NCBI GenBank assembly: GCA_035524595.1
Contig: DATKOP010000044.1
Span: forward strand, 1 to 64,000
Direction of reading: 5' to 3'
DNA: 64,000 nucleotides
Source: CAIKZZ01 sp035524595
GTDB taxonomy: Bacteria > Pseudomonadota > Gammaproteobacteria > Steroidobacterales > Steroidobacteraceae
Below, one piece after another: positions 51,365 through 62,179 of this stretch; positions within the stretch are counted from its first letter, which is position 1, and each line of letters begins with the position of its first letter. The notes under the pieces were generated by a model. It did no database searches and was not told where the DNA came from. It saw only the letters and a list, made by a program, of their open reading frames with translations. The position numbers were made by a program, and so were the translations under genes.

Positions 51365-52239
51365 GGCCGCACCCGCCGGTCGCGGCCGGCCGCGACGACC
51401 CGGGCGGCGGCGCCGAACGCGGCCAGCGCCGGGTGGCGCTCGTCGCCGCTCACGGCGACCACCTTGGTGAGCGCGTCCGCGGTCGCGCAGTCCGGTGCGA
51501 CGACGCTGACGCTGAGGCCCTCGCCGCAGCAGGCGCCGCTCGTCGGGTCGATGCAGGCCGTCATCGCTGCTCCAGTCTCGGCACCGGGCTGCCGGTCGGG
51601 ATAGTGGGCCGAGGTCGCGAGCGCCGCATCGTGGAGAGTCACGAGCGGCACGACCCGTGCCGGGTCCGCGGGCAGGCGCACGCGGATGGTCTCGGCGCAT
51701 GCGCCGAAAACGCGCAGGTCGCCGCCGGCGTTGACCGTCGCCGCGGCGACGCCGTGGTCCCGCAGCGCCTCCAGCGCCCGGTCGACCGCGAAGCCCTTGG
51801 CGATGCCGCCGAGGTCGAGGAGCAGCGGCCCGCGGTAGCGGACCCGGCCGCCCTCGAGCAGCTGGAGGCGCTCGCGACTGCCGCCGTCGCCCGGCGGTCC
51901 CGCCGGCGTCGCGACGCCGGGCGGCGCGGGCAGCCGGCCGGCGCGCACCAGCGCCGGGGCCACCGCGCAGTCGAAGGCGCCGGCCGAGGCGGCCGCGACC
52001 TCGAGCGCGCGGCTGAGCACCGCGTAGGTCCACGGCGAGACCGCGACCGGCGCGCGCGCCGCGCCGCGGTTGAGCGCGCTCAGCTCGCTCGCCGGATCGT
52101 GAAAGCTCATCAGCGCCTGCACGCGCGCGACGGCGGCGAAGGCGGCGTCGCAGGCGGCGTGCGCGTCGGTACAGGCGCCGCCGTCCCTGATGCGGATCGC
52201 GACCAGCGTGCCGAGCCAGGGTTGTGCGCGCGCCAGCAT
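51361..52239 (-). CDS. apbE: ApbE-type FAD:protein FMN transferase
   Basis: 292 residues. ApbE transfers FMN from FAD to Thr of target proteins outside the cytoplasm. Motifs: 'MLARAQPWLGTLVAIRI', 'SFHDPASELSALNRGAA', 'LLLDLGGIAKGFAVDRAL', 'TVNAGGDLRVFG' and 'CATADALTKVVAVSG'. No clear signal peptide or lipobox, unusual for a periplasmic ApbE. It is immediately downstream (1 nt) of the gene for an FMN-binding protein with the acceptor motif, its likely substrate, and overlaps the cytochrome b gene. Confidence 0.92.
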   Translation of the reverse strand: MLARAQPWLGTLVAIRIRDGGACTDAHAACDAAFAAVARVQALMSFHDPASELSALNRGAARAPVAVSPWTYAVLSRALEVAAASAGAFDCAVAPALVRAGRLPAPPGVATPAGPPGDGGSRERLQLLEGGRVRYRGPLLLDLGGIAKGFAVDRALEALRDHGVAAATVNAGGDLRVFGACAETIRVRLPADPARVVPLVTLHDAALATSAHYPDRQPGAETGAAMTACIDPTSGACCGEGLSVSVVAPDCATADALTKVVAVSGDERHPALAAFGAAARVVAAGRDRRVRP

Positions 52240-52240
52240 C

Positions 52241-52753
52241 TCAGTCCCTGAGCGCGACCGCGTACAGCGCGAGGATGCGGTTGACGCCGTCGGTGACGTG
52301 GCTGCACGACAGCGTCGCGCCGCTGATGTTCTGGATGTCGCGGTTGATGCCGAGCGCGGTGCGCTTGCCGACGAACTGCCGCCGCCAGCGCTCGTTGCGG
52401 ATCTCGTAACCGTAGGATTCGCGGTAGGTCAGGATCTCGAGCTGGCGGACGCTGCCGTCGGCGTTCAGCCCGACCGCGTAGCTGATCAGCTCGTGCTTGC
52501 CGAGAACCTCGTCGACGACGAAGAAGCCGCCGCCCGCCACGCGCCAGACGTGCCAGGGGCGCGGCGGCGCCATGCCGCCGAGCGCGCGCGCGAGCTCCGC
52601 CTGCTGGGCGGCGCTGAGCGCCACCGGCAGCGCGGTCAGGGTCGCGCCCGGGAACATCAGCTGCTGCGCCTGCTCGACCGACAGGTAGGTCGTCGCGTAG
52701 ACCGAGGTCGACACCGCGGCGACCGGCAGCCAGACCCAGGACGCGGGGCGCAC
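52241..52753 (-). CDS. Periplasmic FMN-binding domain protein, likely ApbE substrate
   Basis: 170 residues. Signal peptide or membrane anchor (about 4-20, 'ASWVWLPVAAVSTSVYA'). An FMN_bind domain with the flavinylation site 'QNISGATLSCSHVTDGV' (SGAT 144-147; Thr147 is the expected FMN attachment residue). The middle contains 'FFVVDEVLGKHELISYAVGL' and 'ILTYRESYGYEI', which resemble NqrC/RnfG-type folds. It should shuttle electrons from the membrane cytochrome to a periplasmic acceptor. 3 nt downstream of the Nramp-like gene, 1 nt before apbE. Confidence 0.9.
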   Translation of the reverse strand: MRPASWVWLPVAAVSTSVYATTYLSVEQAQQLMFPGATLTALPVALSAAQQAELARALGGMAPPRPWHVWRVAGGGFFVVDEVLGKHELISYAVGLNADGSVRQLEILTYRESYGYEIRNERWRRQFVGKRTALGINRDIQNISGATLSCSHVTDGVNRILALYAVALRD

Positions 52754-52756
52754 CGC

Positions 52757-54070
52757 TCAACCCGCCACGCCGCGCAGCGCGGCGAAGACGCCGAAGCCCG
52801 CGGTCAGGAGGATCGTCAGCCCCACCAGCGCGGCGTAGCGGCCGCCGAGGCGGTGCGGCGGCGGCAGGCGCCGCGCCAGCAGGTACAGGAAGCCGAGCAC
52901 GATCGGCAGCAACAGCGCGTTCATGACCTGCACCGCGACGCTGAGCTCGACGAGGTTGACGCCGGAGGTCACCAAGAGCGCGCCGGCCGCGAGCGCGGCG
53001 GTGTAGATCCCGTAGAACCACGGCGCCTCGCGCGGCGCGTGCGCCAGCGAGTGCTTGACCCCGAGCACCTCGCCGAGCGTGCGCGCGGCGGTCAGCGTGA
53101 CGACGATGGTCGCGACCAGCGCCGAGCCGGTCATGCCGAGGGCGAACAGCACGCGGCCGGTGCGCTCGCCGAGGAAGGGCGTGATCGCCTCGGCGATCTG
53201 CTGCACGGTGTCGAGCGCGGCGCGGCGGCCGCCGCCGAGCGTCGCGGCGGTCGCGACCAGCACGCCCGCCATGATCACCTGCGTGACCACCGCGCCGACG
53301 GCGGTGTCCCAGCGCGCGGCGCGCAGGTCCGCGACCGTCAGCCCCTTCTCGACGACGGCCGACTGCTGGTAGAAGACCATCCACGGCATCACCACGGCGC
53401 CGATGTTCGCGGCGACCAGGTACAGGTACCCGGGCTCGCGCCAGGGCACGCTGCCGAGGCCCGCCGCCATCGCCGCGGGGTCCGGCTGCGCCTGCCAGGC
53501 GACCACCAGGAACACGAGCTCGAAGGCGCCGATCGCCATCGCGATGCGCTCCACCGAGAGGTAGGAGCCGGTGTAGGCCATCAGCGTCAGGCCGCCGACC
53601 ACGACCGCCATCGTCAGCCACGCCGGCACGCCGAACAGCAGCCCGACGCCGGCGAGCCCGCTCAGCTCGCTGAGCAGCGCGCCGACGCAGGCGAGCACCA
53701 GCGTCGCGACCGAGAGCCAGGCCCAGCCGCGGCCGAAGTGCAGCCGGATCAGCTCGCCGTGGCCCCGGCCCGAGACCACCCCGAGCCTGACCGTCAGCTC
53801 CTGCACGACGTACAGGATCGGCACCAGCACGAGCTGCAGCAGCAGCAGCCGGTAGCCCCACTGCGCGCCGCTCTGCGCGGCCGTGATGATGCTGCCGGCG
53901 TCGGTGTCGGCCAGCATCACGACGATGCCCGGCCCGGCCACGAGCGCGAAGCGGCGGGCGCGCGCGCCGAGCGACGGCATCAGCGACGGGCGGCCGGCCG
54001 CGGCCGGCACGGCCACCCCGTCCGGCGCGCGGCGAGCGTCGTGCGGTAGTTCAAAAACTGTATCCGACAC
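52757..54070 (-). CDS. Nramp-family divalent metal transporter with non-canonical metal site
   Basis: 437 residues, about eleven membrane helices. The Nramp fold is clear, but helix 1 reads 'VMLADTDAGSIITAAQSGAQWG' in place of the canonical DPGN, and helix 6 reads 'GAVVMPWMVFYQQSA' in place of MPHN(L). Loss of the Asn, Pro and His points to altered ion selectivity, resembling the Nramp-related clade that includes Mg2+/Mn2+ carriers; Fe(II) or Mn(II) import remains possible. It starts inside the porin gene (20-nt overlap) within the Fur-box-associated operon. Confidence 0.88.
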   Translation of the reverse strand: MSDTVFELPHDARRAPDGVAVPAAAGRPSLMPSLGARARRFALVAGPGIVVMLADTDAGSIITAAQSGAQWGYRLLLLQLVLVPILYVVQELTVRLGVVSGRGHGELIRLHFGRGWAWLSVATLVLACVGALLSELSGLAGVGLLFGVPAWLTMAVVVGGLTLMAYTGSYLSVERIAMAIGAFELVFLVVAWQAQPDPAAMAAGLGSVPWREPGYLYLVAANIGAVVMPWMVFYQQSAVVEKGLTVADLRAARWDTAVGAVVTQVIMAGVLVATAATLGGGRRAALDTVQQIAEAITPFLGERTGRVLFALGMTGSALVATIVVTLTAARTLGEVLGVKHSLAHAPREAPWFYGIYTAALAAGALLVTSGVNLVELSVAVQVMNALLLPIVLGFLYLLARRLPPPHRLGGRYAALVGLTILLTAGFGVFAALRGVAG

Positions 54071-55496
54071 CGAGGTTGAGCCCGTCCTTGCCGTTGTACG
54101 TCTGGTTGCGCTGGTAGTCCACCTTCAGCACCACGCCGCCGCTGATGAACAGGCTCGCGCCGAGCGTCCACACCTTGTCGTCCGGCAGCACGACCGCACC
54201 GTCGGCGGCCGTCAGGCTGCCGAAGGCGGCCGCGTCGTTGTACTGCTCGTAGCGCAGGAACGGGTCGAGCGCGACGCGGTCGCCGCGCCACAGGTGGTAG
54301 GCGGCCTGCAGGTAGCCGCCGCGAAACAGCGACGGCACGAGCGTCGGCGACTCGACCGACCCGAGATAGAGCTGGTTGAGCGCCTCGGTGCGGCTGATCG
54401 TGCCGCGGGCGTAGACCGCGGCGAGGTCCCAGCCGGCGACCGTGTAGCGTGCGTGCGCGTCCCACAGGACGAGGCGCGAGTCGTTGCCGGCGAAGCCCGG
54501 CGTCTGCTGCCCGACCTTGCCGCTGAAGAGCGCGGCACCGAGCTGCAGACCCGGCCAGCCCCGCCAGTTGAGCGCGCCGTAGCCGCTGAGATCGCGGGCG
54601 GCGGCGAACTGGCCCTCGCCGTGAATCGCCTGCAGCGGGCCCTCGTCGCGGCCCTCGGTCGAGGTCGGGTCCCACTTGCTGAGGTTGAAGCCGGTGGTCA
54701 GCCCGACCTCCCAGCTGAGCGCCGCCTCGGTGGTGCCGGACACGCCGAGGCCGACCTCGCGCCAGGTGCTCGGGATCAGGACGCGCTCCACCTGGTTGCG
54801 GAACACACCGTAGTAGGCGGTCGGCTCGTGGTTCTGGTTGATGAGCCCGAACGGCATCAGGAAGAGGCCGGCCTTGGCGCGCAGCCCGTTGCGGAACTCG
54901 TGCTCGACCCAGAGCTGCTCGACCTCCGCTTCGCCTTGGTCGGAGGCCGAGGTGACCGCGTGCTCCCACTCCCATTCGGCGACCATCTTGGTGGTGTCGT
55001 CGAAGCGGTGCTGCATGCCGATCACCGCCCGCTGCACGTCGGCGGTGGCGCCGGCGGGCGTCTCGGAGGGGCGGTTGTAGCCGATCTCGCCGTAGCTCGA
55101 GACCGTCGTGGTCGCGGCCCAGTCGGCGAGGGCGCTCGATCGGCTCGCCGACTCCGCGACCGCCTGCGCCTGCGCGACCGCCTGCGCCTGCTGCACGGCC
55201 TCGGCGGCCTGGGCGGTCTGCGCGAGCTCGAGGCGCCGCACCTTCGACTCGAGCTCGGCGTTCTGCCGCTCGAGCGCCTCGATCTTCTGCGCGAGTGATT
55301 CGAGGGTCACCGCCGAGGCGCGGGCGGGGGCGGCGGCGACGCTCGCGAGCAGCAGCAGGGCGATCGCGCCGAGGCGCAGCGGATTCGCCGGCGAGGACGG
55401 GCGCAGGATGCGGGCGCCTGAGGCCGGTCGCGGCCCGTCGCAGGCACCGATGGACGCGGACAGGGGCGCGGCGGCGCCGGTGAGACGATTCCGCAT
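54051..55496 (-). CDS. OprO/OprP-like outer-membrane porin
   Basis: 481 residues from ATG 55496 (GGGAGG 6 nt upstream). A long n-region (1-42) precedes the signal core 'LGAIALLLLASVAAAPARA', so a downstream non-ATG start is possible. A coiled coil follows (about 64-115, 'ESLAQKIEALERQNAELESK'), then a 16-strand-type barrel ('SYGEIGYNRP', 'KMVAEWEWEH', 'KAGLFLMPFG') ending in 'GLNLGVGYSF' with terminal Phe. It resembles the phosphate-selective porin O/P family, but an anion role is not shown. First gene of the metal/redox operon, behind a Fur-box-like site. Confidence 0.88.
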   Translation of the reverse strand: MRNRLTGAAAPLSASIGACDGPRPASGARILRPSSPANPLRLGAIALLLLASVAAAPARASAVTLESLAQKIEALERQNAELESKVRRLELAQTAQAAEAVQQAQAVAQAQAVAESASRSSALADWAATTTVSSYGEIGYNRPSETPAGATADVQRAVIGMQHRFDDTTKMVAEWEWEHAVTSASDQGEAEVEQLWVEHEFRNGLRAKAGLFLMPFGLINQNHEPTAYYGVFRNQVERVLIPSTWREVGLGVSGTTEAALSWEVGLTTGFNLSKWDPTSTEGRDEGPLQAIHGEGQFAAARDLSGYGALNWRGWPGLQLGAALFSGKVGQQTPGFAGNDSRLVLWDAHARYTVAGWDLAAVYARGTISRTEALNQLYLGSVESPTLVPSLFRGGYLQAAYHLWRGDRVALDPFLRYEQYNDAAAFGSLTAADGAVVLPDDKVWTLGASLFISGGVVLKVDYQRNQTYNGKDGLNLGVGYSF

Positions 55497-55530
55497 CGAG
55501 AACCTCCCTGAAGCCAGTGGGAGGATCTTA

Positions 55531-55549
55531 AATGAGAATGGGTCTCATT
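55531..55549 (-). promoter_or_regulatory. Fur-box-like operator before the porin operon
   Basis: AATGAGAATGGGTCTCATT: arms AATGAGA and TCTCATT are perfectly inverted around five bases. It differs from the classical TGAGAATNATTCTCA core only at two central bases. It lies 35 nt before ATG 55496. A possible minus-strand -10 (TATTAT, 55566-55561, with weak -35 TCGTTA at 55589-55584) would start transcription near 55554, next to the box, as expected for repression by iron-loaded Fur. Confidence 0.7.
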
Positions 55550-55633
55550 ACCATATGGGAATAATACCTATTCGTATTTGTCATAACGAGCGCCGGCGAG
55601 CCCGGCCGGGCGCCGTTGCCGCGGGGCGCCCGC

Positions 55634-56266
55634 TCAGCGCCAGTCGTCGGTAGCGATCCCGAGCTCGCGGGCCCGCCAGCGGGTCGCGGCGGAGGCGTTC
55701 ACGAGGAGCGGGGCGTCGGCGCGCGCGAGGTGGGCGAGGTCCGAGCCGGAGTTGCCGTAGGCGATCAGCCGCGCGCCGGGATGGCGCGCCCGCAGCGCCT
55801 CGAGGCAATGGGTCTTCTCGGCGCCGCGCCGGTTGGGGGTCGCGAGCGCGCCGTCGAGCGCAGCGCCTTGCCACACGACCTCGGTGCAGATCACCTCGTC
55901 GAAGCCGAGCCGCGCGCCGATCTCGCGCACGTAGAAGTCGGTGCTCGCCGACAGCAGCACCAGCCAGTCGCCCTGGGCACGGTGCCTCTCGATCGCGGCG
56001 AGCGCCGCGGGCCGCGTCAGGCGCGCGAGGCGCTCATCGAGGAAGGCCCGTGTCAGGCTCGCGACCTCGTCGCGCTCGAGGCCGCCGAGCACGGCGCGGA
56101 TCAGGCGGCTCTTGATGCGGCCGCGGTCGCGGTCGAGGAGGAACCCGCCGACGATCGCCGGCAGCGGCCAGAGCCGCGGCACGCGGCGCGGGTGGACCCG
56201 GAGCGCGTGCACGAGGTACGGCAGCAGCGTGTCGCTCCAGGTGATCGTGCCGTCGAGATCGAACAC
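55634..56266 (-). CDS. HAD-superfamily IB phosphatase (SerB-like)
   Basis: 210 residues from GTG 56266. Motif I 'MFDLDGTITWSDTLLPYL' (nucleophile Asp and acid Asp), motif II 'LVLLSASTDFYV', Lys in 'GAEKTHCL', motif III 'IAYGNSGSDLAHL'. The cap with 'PLPAIVGGFLLDRDRGRIKSRL' matches the HAD-IB/hydrolase group. Substrate is unknown; phosphoserine-like or lipid phosphate is possible. The in-frame sequence before the start ('RARARGVAV') fits the family's first strand but has no standard start codon. 57 nt downstream of acnA, same strand. Confidence 0.88.
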   Translation of the reverse strand: MFDLDGTITWSDTLLPYLVHALRVHPRRVPRLWPLPAIVGGFLLDRDRGRIKSRLIRAVLGGLERDEVASLTRAFLDERLARLTRPAALAAIERHRAQGDWLVLLSASTDFYVREIGARLGFDEVICTEVVWQGAALDGALATPNRRGAEKTHCLEALRARHPGARLIAYGNSGSDLAHLARADAPLLVNASAATRWRARELGIATDDWR

Positions 56267-56322
56267 CGCGACGCCGCGCGCACGCGCGCGCGGTGCCGGA
56301 GCCGGCGGTGGCGGCGGCGTCG

Positions 56323-59010
<2,688 letters not shown>

Positions 59011-59034
59011 GGGTCCTCCGGCGGGAAGCTCGCA

Positions 59035-59040
59035 ATTATA
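59035..59040 (-). promoter_or_regulatory. -10 element (TATAAT) of acnA
   Basis: A perfect TATAAT on the minus strand, 25 nt before the acnA ATG, in an otherwise GC-rich gap. The -35 region at 16-18 nt spacing (GTCCGG-like) is poor, so an activator may be needed. The predicted leader is about 18 nt and contains the GGAGG. Confidence 0.45.
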
Positions 59041-59193
59041 GGCGCTCCCGGCCGGTGCCGGACTGTCGGCGTCCCCGGATGCGGCCGGCGCCGCGGCGCC
59101 CGCGCGATTGGCGGGCGGGCCGCCCGGCCGCGTAGGATCGTGCCGCCCGTCCTGCCCGTCCCGTCCATCGCCGTCGCCGGCGCGAGGTCACGC

Positions 59194-60069
59194 ATGCGCA
59201 TCGTCCCGAGCCCGCTCGCCGTCCTCGCGCTCGTCCTGGCCGCGGCGCCCGCCCTGGCGTCACCGCCGGTGCCGGCGGCGATCTACACCGACCCGCCCGC
59301 GGACCGCGCCCACCCGGCGGCGATGACGGTGCTGCACATCCCCTCGCACGGACTGCTGATCAACGGCATCGTCTACTCGCCGCCCGGCGCCGGCCCGCAC
59401 CCGACGCTCGTCATCTGCCACGGCCTGCCGGGCAACGAGAAGAACCTCGATCTCGCGCAGGCGGTGCGCCGCGCCGGCTGGAACGCGGTGACCTTCAACT
59501 ACCGCGGCTCGTGGGGCAGCCCGGGCGTGTTCCGCTTCGCGCAGAACCCCGAGGACGCCGCCGCGGTGCTCGCCTACCTGCGCGAGCCCGGCAACGCCAC
59601 GCGGCTCGGCGTCGATCCCGCGCGCATCGTGCTCGCCGGCCACAGCATGGGCGGCTGGGTGACGGCGCTGACCGCGGCCCGCGATCACGGCCTCAGGGGC
59701 GCGGTGCTGATCTCGGCCGCGGACCTCGGCCGCATCGACGAGCGCGGCCACGCCGCGGCGGTCGCGGCGATGGCGGACGACATGGAGAGCCTCGCGGGCG
59801 TCAGCGCCGAGAGCATGGCCGACGAGCTGCACGCGCACGCGCAGGAGTTCCGGCTCGCCGGCGCCGCCGCCGGCCTCGCGCCGCTGCCGCTGCTGGCGCT
59901 GACCTCGGACGACGGCCTCGCCGCGCACACCGACGCGCTGGTCGCCGCGATCCGCGCCGCCGGCGGCACCCGCGTGACCAGCGAGCACGCCGCCACCGAC
60001 CACGGCTGGTCGGATCACCGCATCGCGCTCGAGAGCACGATCCTGAGGTGGCTCGCGGCGCTGCGCTGA
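59194..60069 (+). CDS. Secreted alpha/beta hydrolase (S9/dienelactone-like)
   Basis: 291 residues from ATG 59194, with GAGG 6 nt upstream; the open frame further upstream is antisense to acnA. Signal peptide (about 1-24, 'AVLALVLAAAPALAS'). Fold motifs: oxyanion 'VICHGLPGNEKNLD', 'FNYRGSWGSPGVF', nucleophile elbow 'GHSMGGWVTAL' (Ser), Asp in 'LALTSDDGLAAH' and His in 'ATDHGWSDHR'. Probably a periplasmic esterase or peptidase. Divergent from acnA and convergent with mnmA (10 nt between stops). Confidence 0.88.
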   Translation: MRIVPSPLAVLALVLAAAPALASPPVPAAIYTDPPADRAHPAAMTVLHIPSHGLLINGIVYSPPGAGPHPTLVICHGLPGNEKNLDLAQAVRRAGWNAVTFNYRGSWGSPGVFRFAQNPEDAAAVLAYLREPGNATRLGVDPARIVLAGHSMGGWVTALTAARDHGLRGAVLISAADLGRIDERGHAAAVAAMADDMESLAGVSAESMADELHAHAQEFRLAGAAAGLAPLPLLALTSDDGLAAHTDALVAAIRAAGGTRVTSEHAATDHGWSDHRIALESTILRWLAALR

Positions 60070-60079
60070 GCAGGCGCGC

Positions 60080-61201
60080 TCAGGCGCCGCCGAGCCCGCG
60101 CGCGGGCAGCGCCGGCAAGGCCGCGGGCGGCGCGTGCTCGAGTATCGGCGCGCCGCCCAGGCACTCCTCGGCCTGGTAGAAGGCCGCGTACTGGCCGGGC
60201 GCCACCGCGCGCATCGGCGTCGCGAGCGCGACCTCGGCGCCGGCGGCCGACCAGCGCACGCGCGCCGGCACCGGCGCCTGCCGGTGGCGCACCTGCACCG
60301 CGCACTCGATCTCGGCCGGCGGCGGCGCGCCGAGCCAGCGCACCGGTGCGGTCGCGAAGCCCACCGACTGCAGCAGCGGGTGGTCGTGGCCCTGGACCAC
60401 GACGAGCGCATTGCGCCGCGCGTCCTTGGCGGCGACGTACCAGGGCAGGGCGCTGCGGGCGCGCAGGCCGCCGATGCCGAGCCCCTGGCGCTGGCCGATC
60501 GTGTGGAACATCAGGCCGCCGTGCGTGCCGAGCCACTCGCCGTCCGGCGTCTCGATCGGCCCCGGCGCGGGCGCGAGGTAGCCGGCGAGGAAGTCGCGGA
60601 ACGGCCGCTCGCCGATGAAGCAGATGCCGGTGCTGTCGGGACGGTCGTGCACCGCCAGCCCGGCCTGGCGCGCGAGCTCGCGCACCTCGCCCTTGAGGAG
60701 CTCGCCGAGCGGGAACAGCGCCGCGCCGAGCGCCGCCCGCGGCACCTGCTGCAGGAAGTAGCTCTGGTCCTTGTCGGCGTCGCGGGCGCGCAGCAGCCGC
60801 GGGCCGCCGGCGCCCGCCACGAGGCGCGCGTAGTGGCCGGTCGCGAGGCGCCCGGCGCCGAGCCGGCGCGCGTAGTCGAGGCAGACGCCGAACTTGACCT
60901 CGCGGTTGCAGAGCACGTCGGGGTTCGGCGTGCGCCCGGCGCGGTACTCGGCGAGGAACTCGCCGAACACGCGCTCGCGGTACTCGGCCGCGAAGCTGAC
61001 CCGGTGCAGCACGAGGCCGAGCTCCCCGGCCACCGCGCGCGCCGCCTGCCAGTCGGCCGCGGCGCTGCAGTAGCCGTCCTCGCCGGCCTCCCAGTTGGTC
61101 ATGTGCAGCGCTTCGACCTGGTGCCCGGCGCGCTTCAGCAGCAGCGCCGCGACCGCCGAATCCACGCCGCCCGACAACGCCACGATGACGCGCTCGCCCA
61201 T
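60080..61201 (-). CDS. mnmA: MnmA, tRNA-specific 2-thiouridylase
   Basis: 373 residues from ATG 61201. Adds sulfur to U34 of tRNA-Lys, -Glu and -Gln. PP-loop 'VALSGGVDSAVAALLL', catalytic cysteines Cys98 ('TPNPDVLCNREVKFG') and Cys194 ('DSTGICFIGERPF'), 'LATGHYARL', 'DKDQSYFLQQV' and 'HTIGQRQGLGIGG' are all present. One target, tRNA-Lys(UUU), is encoded in this window at 5523. TATACT at 61213-61208 (minus) would start transcription at or near the ATG, so an internal near-leaderless promoter is possible. Confidence 0.97.
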   Translation of the reverse strand: MGERVIVALSGGVDSAVAALLLKRAGHQVEALHMTNWEAGEDGYCSAAADWQAARAVAGELGLVLHRVSFAAEYRERVFGEFLAEYRAGRTPNPDVLCNREVKFGVCLDYARRLGAGRLATGHYARLVAGAGGPRLLRARDADKDQSYFLQQVPRAALGAALFPLGELLKGEVRELARQAGLAVHDRPDSTGICFIGERPFRDFLAGYLAPAPGPIETPDGEWLGTHGGLMFHTIGQRQGLGIGGLRARSALPWYVAAKDARRNALVVVQGHDHPLLQSVGFATAPVRWLGAPPPAEIECAVQVRHRQAPVPARVRWSAAGAEVALATPMRAVAPGQYAAFYQAEECLGGAPILEHAPPAALPALPARGLGGA

Positions 61202-61230
61202 CGGCGCAGTATAGCTAACGCGGCGCGGCC

Positions 61231-61746
61231 TCAGCCGGAGAGCACCTGCGCGCGCGGGGTCGCGCACTGGTTCCAGCCGGTGTCGAAGTGCTCGAGGTAG
61301 AGGCGCGCGACGCCGGGGTTCCTGAGCTCGCAGATGCCGTCCCAGCGGCTCGCCTGCAGCCGGTACAGCGTCGCGCGGTCGTCGGCGATCATGTAGCTGC
61401 AGGGATTGTCGCGAAACGGCGCCAGCGCGTTGCGGATCTCGATGTAGCTGGTGAGCTTGCGCGCGATCGCGATGAACTCGTGGCGGCTGTACATGATGCG
61501 CGCCGGGTTCAGCACCAGCACGCGCACCTTGGCGAAGCGCGGCCCGAGCACCAGGCGCTTGACGGCGTCGAGGAACGGCGGGTACTCGTAGATCTCGGAC
61601 TCGAGGCTGTGCGTCAGCAGCGTCAGCACGCGCTGCGCGCTCGAGGCGACCGTGGTCGCGGCGATGCGGGCCTCGTCAACCGTCGACAGGATCGTGCGCG
61701 GCTCCGTCAGCCGCGGGATCAGCACGTTGCTCGGCGGAAAATGCAA
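61231..61746 (-). CDS. Conserved hypothetical protein between mnmA and a GNAT gene
   Basis: 171 residues from TTG 61746, chosen because GGAGG lies 6 nt upstream ('HFPPSNVLIPRLTEPRTIL'). It contains 'LTLLTHSLESEIYEYPPFLDAV', 'VRVLVLNPARIMYSRHEFIAIARKL', 'CSYMIADDRATLYRL' and 'FDTGWNQC'. The pattern resembles the DUF7931 type, whose fold recalls phospholipase-D-like domains, but no HKD motif is seen. The first 71 nt overlap the 3' end of the GNAT gene in another frame, so the two proteins are probably made together. Function unknown. Confidence 0.75.
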   Translation of the reverse strand: MHFPPSNVLIPRLTEPRTILSTVDEARIAATTVASSAQRVLTLLTHSLESEIYEYPPFLDAVKRLVLGPRFAKVRVLVLNPARIMYSRHEFIAIARKLTSYIEIRNALAPFRDNPCSYMIADDRATLYRLQASRWDGICELRNPGVARLYLEHFDTGWNQCATPRAQVLSG

Positions 61747-62179
61747 GCCGCATCCTCCGGTGACGGAGTCCTGCCTCGTCGAACTCGGGGCCCTCGGCGA
61801 CGAAGCCGTGCGCCGCGTAGAACCCGACCGCCTCCACCTGCGCGTGCAGGTAGACGCCTGAGAGGCCCCGTCGCCGCGCGAGCTCGACCAGCCGGCGCAG
61901 CACGAGGCTGCCCACGCCGTGCCCGCGAAAGGCAGCAAGCACTGCGAGGCGGCCGATCTTACCGGTGGGCAGCAGGCGCCCCGTGCCGACTGGTTCACGC
62001 TTCGTAAGGGCGAGAACGTGAACGGCGCCCGGATCGGCGCCGTCCCACTCGAGCGCCGCGGGTACGCCCTGCTCGATCACGAACACCTGCTCGCGGATCG
62101 GCCTGAGGCGCGCGCCGACCGCGGCCCAGTCGCCGACCAAGAGCTCCACCGCAGGCCGCGCGGCGCGGCGCTCAGGCAT
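61676..62179 (-). CDS. GNAT-family N-acetyltransferase
   Basis: 167 residues from ATG 62179. GNAT fold of the ElaA/YjcF type: 'LRPIREQVFVIEQGVPAALEWDG', 'LALTKREPVGTGRLLPTGKIGRLAVLAAFRGHGVGS' (acetyl-CoA loop R-G-x-G-x-G/A) and 'VYLHAQVEAVGFYAAHGFVAEG'. Target unknown. It starts within the purB stop region (8-nt overlap) and overlaps the next gene by 71 nt, giving a tight purB-GNAT-unknown-mnmA run on the minus strand. The C-terminal 20 residues lie in the overlap and are Ala/Asp-rich. Confidence 0.88.
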   Translation of the reverse strand: MPERRAARPAVELLVGDWAAVGARLRPIREQVFVIEQGVPAALEWDGADPGAVHVLALTKREPVGTGRLLPTGKIGRLAVLAAFRGHGVGSLVLRRLVELARRRGLSGVYLHAQVEAVGFYAAHGFVAEGPEFDEAGLRHRRMRLAFSAEQRADPAADGAAHDPVDG

